The notes below the pieces were generated by a model. That model saw nothing but the letters and a program-made list of their open reading frames with translations, searched no databases and had not been told where the DNA came from. Source: Chrysomallon squamiferum (lineage: Eukaryota; Mollusca; Gastropoda; Neomphalida; Peltospiridae). From it: a stretch of DNA of 64,000 nt. Position numbers and translations under genes: made by a program. Below, in pieces: positions 63,201 to 64,000 of this stretch (its first letter is position 1; the number at the start of each line of letters is the position of its first letter). The DNA lies in the NCBI GenBank assembly GCA_012295275.1, contig CM022665.1, positions 13,107,476-13,171,475 of the forward strand, read 5' to 3'.

Positions 63201-63640
63201 AGTTGTTTCAGTTGAAGGTCGAATTTTCCATGTCTCTGAGTTCTATGCAGATGATTTGACAAGTTTAGGACAAGTAAGTTAAAACAGTTTCTGTTTTTAT
63301 TAATGTATTTTTTTCTTATCTATCGAGATACTGTTTTTCATCTAACTTTATTGTTAATCATATATATATGATACAGTATATGCATATAAAAAAGTCACAG
63401 TCAATTAAAAAAATAATAATAAAATAAAGTAAAATAAATTATAATAATACAAATTTGATTTTTTTTTTCCAGCTGTAGAAAATAATATTCTAAATTCAGA
63501 AGCAAATAATTAAAATAGATATTTGATTTTTTTTAGATTCCAAATTTTAGTGTAAGTGAGCCATATCTCAATGGCATGGTCATTGATTTGGCTGTAAGAC
63601 TGATTCAAGAGTTTGACAACCTGGAAGTAAAAGAACAAGG
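57043..63640 (+). CDS. TDRD9: TDRD9-like piRNA-pathway DEVH helicase (first 8 exons; 3' end beyond window)
   Basis: TDRD9 (Spindle-E in flies) is a germline DExH RNA helicase with a Tudor domain, acting with PIWI proteins in nuage to process piRNAs and silence transposons. Joining eight exons gives 387 codons plus 2 bases without a stop. Seen: N-terminal LTLNDIDEWFKIGK (residues 6-19), characteristic of TDRD9; motif I GSTGSGKT (173-180); motif Ia TQPRR (203-207); motif II DEVHER (272-277), split between exons 5 and 6; motif III SAT (305-307). An in-frame TAA at 57031 precedes the ATG at 57043, fixing the start. Human TDRD9 is about 1,380 residues, so the second RecA domain, HA2 and Tudor regions are missing to the right. 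DHX36 or YTHDC2 are less likely because of the N-terminal signature. Intron 6 carries a hAT relic. Confidence 0.94.
57598..57670 (+). CDS. TDRD9: TDRD9 exon 2
   Basis: Residues 65-89. RAAAREEEKNYAAV then YQAREEEILLN, a charged helix corresponding to 'YINKYRQLEAQEL' in human. Acceptor ATATTTTAG, donor GTAAAG. Confidence 0.85.
58024..58230 (+). CDS. TDRD9: TDRD9 exon 3
   Basis: Residues 90-158. A Ser/Pro-rich linker, then YTFKHKCDPKLPITNFREQ, matching the 'YKYPDLPISRYKEEV' segment before the helicase core. Acceptor ATATTTCAG, donor GTAAAA. Confidence 0.9.
58543..58764 (+). CDS. TDRD9: TDRD9 exon 4 (motifs I and Ia)
   Basis: Residues 159-232, 74 codons. VIQGSTGSGKTTQVPQYILD (motif I), IIVTQPRRIAVTSV (motif Ia), ending ICGYQ. 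Acceptor GAATTTAG, donor GTGTGG. Confidence 0.96.
59016..59138 (+). CDS. TDRD9: TDRD9 exon 5
   Basis: Residues 233-273. IGMDAMKSQDTRILYCTTGV then LREKLVHAKSMSMFTHVILDE; ends inside motif II (DE). Acceptor TATTATAG, donor GTAAAA. Confidence 0.95.
59692..59772 (+). CDS. TDRD9: TDRD9 exon 6
   Basis: Residues 274-300. VHERNQDSDFSLLLVRKLLR completes motif II and continues as in human 'VHERTEEMDFLLLVVRKLLR'. Acceptor TTGACTAG, donor GTTAGA. Confidence 0.96.
59773..63114 (+). other. TDRD9 intron 6
   Basis: About 3.3 kb, much longer than its neighbours because of the hAT relic at 61270-62820. The stretch 60130-61270, which is less AT-rich, may include the element's 5' region, but no terminus was found. 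Confidence 0.7.
61270..62820 (+). pseudogene. hAT-family transposase relic (KIAA1586/ZNF862-like) in TDRD9 intron 6
   Basis: Three stretches read as pieces of a hAT transposase of the zinc-finger/KIAA1586-like type that is common in animal genomes. 61405-61881 has ILIDETTDVSVTKQLIIYC and VSLGNDGANVMLGKHSDMA, the RNase H-like core with the DDE-type acidic residues. 62354-62620 is the alpha-helical region. 62614-62805 has TADCERGFSTLGRIKTKPRN and FEFEKACQIW, the C-terminal dimerisation block. The reading is broken by stops (an early one at 61385), by frame changes near 61880 and 62610, and by a low-complexity insertion (CACTT repeats near 62018-62034). Terminal repeats and an 8-bp target duplication were not found. 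The copy is inactive and shares the host gene's orientation. Confidence 0.85.
63115..63273 (+). CDS. TDRD9: TDRD9 exon 7 (motif III)
   Basis: Residues 301-353. VILMSATIDSDLFANYFSVP carries motif III SAT; VEGRIFHVSEFYADDL matches 'VEGKPHSVEEYYLNDL'. Acceptor ATTTTAG, donor GTAAGT. Confidence 0.96.
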
Positions 63641-64000
63641 GTTTGTTACTTTTCTAATTCTTACATACACTAATACTACAATAATTTATTTACTCGTTGC
63701 TTCATTCCTTCACTGCTTCCATCCTTCATTCATTTGGTCAGTCATTCTGTCATTTATTTATTTATTGTGTAAAATCTCACAATTCAGCTAGCTTTATTAG
63801 ATATGTTTGATTTTATTTTCTTATTTTACGTTTTAAATTATTACAAGATAGCAATTATTATTAAAATTCCATGTTCACTTCTGTAACCATTTTTTACTTA
63901 CTGCATACTGTTTCTGTCTGGCATTGTATTCTTGATCAAAGGCTAACAAAGTTACTTACTAAACATTTTAATATTTACATTGCACTAAACAAAAATATAA
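63274..64000 (+). other. TDRD9 intron 7 and start of intron 8
   Basis: AT-rich introns on either side of exon 8. No further exon recognised before the window ends. Confidence 0.75.
63537..63640 (+). CDS. TDRD9: TDRD9 exon 8
   Basis: Residues 354-387 plus two bases. MVIDLAVRLIQEFDNLEVKE aligns with 'IYEVAVSLIQMFDDLDMKE'. The donor is read as GTTTGT after CAAGG; the exact 3' edge is less certain than the others because the next exon is outside the window. Confidence 0.88.

Noticed and set aside
57043-63640. Alternative identity DHX36, YTHDC2 or another DEAH helicase
   Set aside because: The LTLNDIDEWFKIGK N terminus and the VHERNQDSDFSLLLVRKLLR segment fit TDRD9 better.
63537-63640. Extension of the exon 8 frame to 63791
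   Set aside because: Sequence after the GTTTGT donor turns into low-complexity hydrophobic translation, as expected for intron read-through.

Overview
The window is eukaryotic: very AT-rich, packed with microsatellites and homopolymer tracts, with small exons bounded by canonical GT-AG introns from about 140 bases to 10.5 kb. The gene content is animal: a kinesin-3 motor of the KIF16B type and a TDRD9 piRNA-pathway helicase. The microsatellite load, long introns, tRNA-derived SINE-like fragments and a hAT relic would fit an invertebrate such as a mollusc, possibly a cephalopod. The taxon is an inference and is not proven by anything in the window.

Layout. (1) Positions 599-49016, minus strand: the 5' part of a KIF16B-like gene, 23 coding exons read here splice by splice. 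They form one uninterrupted frame of 687 codons plus 2 bases. It begins at the ATG at 49016 and covers the motor domain, the neck region, the FHA domain and the start of the coiled coil. The rest, including the C-terminal PX lipid-binding domain expected for the family, lies beyond the left edge. (2) Positions 49017-57042: intergenic. It holds the kinesin promoter area, a cluster of long (CT)n/(GA)n tracts, one unassigned ORF-like segment (51451-51720) and a pair of ETS-like sites near 52.7 kb. (3) Positions 57043-63640, plus strand: the first eight exons of TDRD9, one open frame of 387 codons plus 2 bases. They encode helicase motifs I, Ia, II (DEVH) and III; the remaining helicase and Tudor exons lie beyond the right edge. 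(4) Intron 6 of TDRD9 carries a broken hAT-family transposase copy in the sense orientation.

The two genes are transcribed divergently from starts about 8 kb apart. They have no obvious shared function: KIF16B moves early endosomes along microtubules, whereas TDRD9 acts with PIWI proteins in germline transposon silencing. Introns hold a 391-bp MITE with perfect 23-bp inverted ends, several tRNA-derived SINE-like fragments, a clean 31-bp tandem repeat and several decayed minisatellites. They also hold a 17-bp perfect hairpin and a few islands of high-complexity sequence that could be regulatory. I found no clearly new molecular system. The best leads are lineage-specific changes in the kinesin motor (long L12 loop, Asn-to-His in switch I), a candidate 21-nt microexon, and CA repeats abutting splice donors.
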